Source: Bacteroidota bacterium | Lineage (GTDB): Bacteria > Bacteroidota > Bacteroidia > NS11-12g > UBA9320 | NCBI GenBank assembly: GCA_024638525.1 | Contig: JAHEKB010000148.1 | Coordinates: 1-6,343 of the forward strand | Length of the DNA: 6,343 bases | Reading direction: 5' to 3' | Shown here: positions 4,381 to 6,343 of the stretch, piece after piece | How positions within the stretch are numbered: the first letter of the stretch is position 1 | How the letters are laid out: the number at the start of each line of letters is the position of its first letter | Made by a program: the position numbers and the translations under genes | The notes under the pieces: generated by a model | The model's input: only the letters and a program-made list of their open reading frames with translations | Told to the model about the DNA's origin: nothing | Databases searched by the model: none

Positions 4381-6172
4381 GAAGACATCTACTAAAAACA
4401 TTAGTAAGTTCAGGCTAAACTTGTTGATGTTCCTTTTTGCCTTATTCCTAATGAATGGAATTAAGGCTCAAATTCACTTTGATGGAGTGAATTGTAATGC
4501 AAATCCAAATAGCCAGGGCAGTAGTTGGGAATGGGATCCCGCTGACGCTTACATCGATATTGACCCAGTAGGTTCTAGCATCCCCGGCTCTTCGGACATT
4601 GATTCGCTTTGGACGGCAGTGCAAGATCAATACCTTATTTTCGCTTTCAGCCGAGCTGCGGCATCCACAGGTGGCGCCGGTAATGCTGGCTTTAAATTTC
4701 ACTTCAACACAGACTGTGACACGCTAACGGGTGAAACGAATTTTGGAGGAGCAGATGCCGCCTTATTCTTCTCCATTCAATCAGGGGTTGTTCAAGACAG
4801 TACTATTTATGAATGGAATGGAAGCAGTTATGTGCCTTCTTCCAAGTACTTCAACCCAATCATAGGAGGCTCATCTTGCTCGGATTCAAGTGATGAGAGA
4901 TTTTTTGAATTCAGAGTACACGTTTCACAGATTTATGATCTCTGTAGCGGTTTTGCCTGTGGAGGAATTACGATCACTGCGGCAAATGTTCATGCAGGAG
5001 GTAGTTTTAGCTCAATCATTAAAGACACACTCTTACTTGATGTAGATGTCTTTATAAACGACCGGCCCTTGAGCAAGGTAGCTTTTGATCCCGCTGAAAT
5101 TTGCAGTGGAGATACGGTAAGTTTCAACGCCTTGAGCAGCACGGAAAATGATTCTATCGATACTCCTTATGATTCCTTAGTAAGCTACGAATGGGATTTC
5201 AATTATGTAGCTGCCAATGGATTTAATCCTCATTCTAGCATTACTGGACCTGCAGTAGAATTTCCTTTTTATGGCTATGCCACGCATTCAGTGGCTCTGC
5301 GGACAACTGATGTGTTTGGTTGCCAAGACACTTTGTCAGACATTGAGATTCAATCCTACTCTTTGCCTAGCGTTACTATCCAACAAACTTTGGATCAAAC
5401 CTATCATCTCTGTAGAAATATGTTCTACGATGGAAGCCTGTCCTCTGGATATGCTCCCTTTGCTAGCTTGTCGTTCTATTGGGAGCTTCCTGATGGCAGC
5501 ACTTATACTGCAGACACATTTACAAAGAACTATTCACAGTGTATATGGAATTATCTGGACTATGTCCAGCTAACCGTCACTGATGACAAGGGTTGTGTTT
5601 CATCGGCAACAGCAGCACCCCCTGTGCCTGTTGAAATTATTTGCTTTAAGGTGGAAGAACGCAATGGCATGGCTCTATTGCAGTGGCAAACTGCCATGGA
5701 AATCGACAATGAAGAATTTATTGTTGAGCGTTCATATGATGGAATTGAATACATGGAGATAGGTCGAGTAACGGGAGCTGGCAATTCCAATGACATACAA
5801 GACTATCAATTCATTGATGAACCAAATAAAGTTAATGAAGTCTACTATCAATTAATACAGAAAGACTTCAATGGTGAAACTGAGACCTATGGTCCCATCA
5901 TTTTGATTCTTAAACGCAGCGATACTGACTTAAAAGTCTATCCTAACCCCGTACAAAGCAAGCTAACACTTGAATACCCCTTTGGGCGCGACAAGATTAA
6001 CATCCAAGTCATAGACCCATGCGGTGCGGTCCTTAAGCAATTAAAAGTTGAGCAAGATAGCGCTATAGACAAACTAGAAATTGATATCAGTGATCTTGCT
6101 AAAGGTACTTACTATGTTAAAGTAGGCAATGGTAGACGAGGTTACCAAAGCCGAAGAATCGAAATTCAATAG
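4379..6172 (+). CDS. Large secreted protein with PKD-like domains and T9SS class A sorting domain
   Basis: The 597-residue product starts with a long signal peptide (residues 1-30, basic MKTSTKNISKFR then a Leu/Phe-rich core ending GIKA before Q31). Residues 31-230 form a Cys-containing beta-rich region with Asp-rich loops (FNTDCDTLTGETNFGGADAA, 109-128) that I cannot assign. Residues 241-318 look PKD-like (CSGDTVSF, YEWDF, DVFGCQDT), and 331-407 resemble a second copy (FYWELPDG, LTVTDDKGC). Residues 419-511 match the fibronectin-III-like stretch common before sorting domains (LLQWQTAMEIDNEEFIVERS, YYQLIQKDFNGE). Residues 519-597 are the class A sorting domain (KVYPNPV, LAKGTYYVKV). It should cross the outer membrane by T9SS and be released or surface-attached; adhesion or polymer binding is inferred, and no catalytic motif is seen. 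The ATG at 4379 is the first after an in-frame TAA at 4370, with AGAGG close upstream. A strong terminator follows. Confidence 0.92.
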   Translation: MKTSTKNISKFRLNLLMFLFALFLMNGIKAQIHFDGVNCNANPNSQGSSWEWDPADAYIDIDPVGSSIPGSSDIDSLWTAVQDQYLIFAFSRAAASTGGAGNAGFKFHFNTDCDTLTGETNFGGADAALFFSIQSGVVQDSTIYEWNGSSYVPSSKYFNPIIGGSSCSDSSDERFFEFRVHVSQIYDLCSGFACGGITITAANVHAGGSFSSIIKDTLLLDVDVFINDRPLSKVAFDPAEICSGDTVSFNALSSTENDSIDTPYDSLVSYEWDFNYVAANGFNPHSSITGPAVEFPFYGYATHSVALRTTDVFGCQDTLSDIEIQSYSLPSVTIQQTLDQTYHLCRNMFYDGSLSSGYAPFASLSFYWELPDGSTYTADTFTKNYSQCIWNYLDYVQLTVTDDKGCVSSATAAPPVPVEIICFKVEERNGMALLQWQTAMEIDNEEFIVERSYDGIEYMEIGRVTGAGNSNDIQDYQFIDEPNKVNEVYYQLIQKDFNGETETYGPIILILKRSDTDLKVYPNPVQSKLTLEYPFGRDKINIQVIDPCGAVLKQLKVEQDSAIDKLEIDISDLAKGTYYVKVGNGRRGYQSRRIEIQ

Positions 6173-6191
6173 TTACTTTATCAGTAATGTC

Positions 6192-6225
6192 AAAAAAGGG
6201 CTTTGAGCAATCAAGGTCCTTTTTA
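6192..6225 (+). terminator. Intrinsic terminator after the T9SS cargo gene
   Basis: The 14-bp stem AAAAAGGGCTTTGA (6193-6206) pairs with TCAAGGTCCTTTTT (6211-6224), with two G-T wobbles, around a GCAA tetraloop of the stable GNRA class. The stem ends in a T-run on the plus strand and, because of the A-run, also on the minus strand, so it can work in both directions. It starts 20 bp after the stop codon. Confidence 0.88.
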
Positions 6226-6261
6226 TTGATTGAATAACTGCTGACACTGCTGCTTTGGCAC

Positions 6262-6269
6262 TACCTTTG
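6262..6269 (+). promoter_or_regulatory. Bacteroidota promoter -7 element for a gene beyond the right edge
   Basis: TACCTTTG matches TAnnTTTG exactly and is a common natural form of it. It lies shortly after the cargo terminator, where a new transcription unit would be expected to begin. The -33 part is not clear: the nearest TTG is 29 nt upstream. Transcription would start at about 6275, the first base of the tandem repeat. The site also lies within a small inverted repeat, ACTAC-CTTT-GTAGT (6260-6273). Confidence 0.5.
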
Positions 6270-6274
6270 TAGTT

Positions 6275-6343
6275 ACTAGTGGTTAGTGACTAGTGGTTAG
6301 TGACTAGTGGTTAGTGACTAGTGGTTAGTGACTAGTGGTTAGT
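6275..6343. repeat. 14-bp tandem repeat running off the right edge
   Basis: The unit ACTAGTGGTTAGTG starts at 6275, 6289, 6303, 6317 and 6331: four full identical copies and 13 bases of a fifth before the window ends. Each unit is itself two related 7-mers, ACTAGTG and GTTAGTG. The lack of any variation points to recent expansion. A 14-bp period would shift frame, so the array is unlikely to be coding. There is no spacer-repeat alternation, so it is not CRISPR. Confidence 0.95.

Noticed and set aside
5271..5796. Two overlapping frames of 78-100 codons inside the T9SS cargo gene
   Set aside because: Both lie inside a gene with continuous signal-peptide, PKD-like, fibronectin-like and sorting-domain signatures, and neither shows a domain of its own.
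6260..6273. ACTAC-CTTT-GTAGT inverted repeat as an operator
   Set aside because: The arms are only 5 bp and overlap a promoter consensus that explains half of the bases. Likely coincidence.
6275..6343. CRISPR or coding tandem repeat at the right edge
   Set aside because: Head-to-tail 14-bp copies without spacers. The period is not a multiple of three, and TAG triplets recur in the array.

Overview
This window looks like a piece of a Bacteroidota chromosome, probably from a marine Flavobacteriales-type lineage; I cannot name the genus. The reasons are a type IX secretion (T9SS) cargo protein with a class A C-terminal sorting domain, a lipoprotein carrying a gliding-motility-associated (CHU_C-like) domain, TAnnTTTG-type promoter elements, A-rich leaders with weak Shine-Dalgarno sites, and three short lipoprotein signal peptides. 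I see no tRNA, rRNA, CRISPR array, transposase or phage gene.

Layout, left to right. Positions 1-1191 hold three minus-strand genes in an apparent operon: a lipoprotein with a stand-alone CHU_C-like domain (664-1191), a conserved-looking small helical cytosolic protein that starts with GTG (162-632), and the N-terminus of a second lipoprotein (1-120, running off the left edge). Diverging from them is a secreted CHAT-domain (caspase-like) protein at 1288-2799. Its start is peculiar: a perfect 17-bp palindrome sits in the signal-peptide region and appears to have displaced an upstream ATG, leaving a GTG as the usable start. The CHAT gene ends inside a GC-rich array of roughly 7-bp units (2794-2964) that fills most of the gap before a convergent minus-strand pair: a small lipoprotein (2975-3400) and an outer-membrane beta-barrel protein (3421-4050). 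The pair has a plausible promoter whose predicted start lies in a run of eight G/C pairs.

A 328-bp interval (4051-4378) carries that promoter and two weak small-ORF candidates. It is followed by a 597-residue T9SS cargo protein (4379-6172) with a strong GNRA-loop terminator. The right edge holds a clean TACCTTTG promoter element running into a 14-bp (2 x 7) tandem repeat that continues past the window.

Nearly all full-length products carry export signals, so this is a cell-envelope and secretion neighbourhood. I see no clear pathway linking the genes and no convincing new multi-gene system. The most unusual material is non-coding: the palindrome in the CHAT signal peptide, the two 7-bp-periodic arrays, and the homopolymer at a promoter start.
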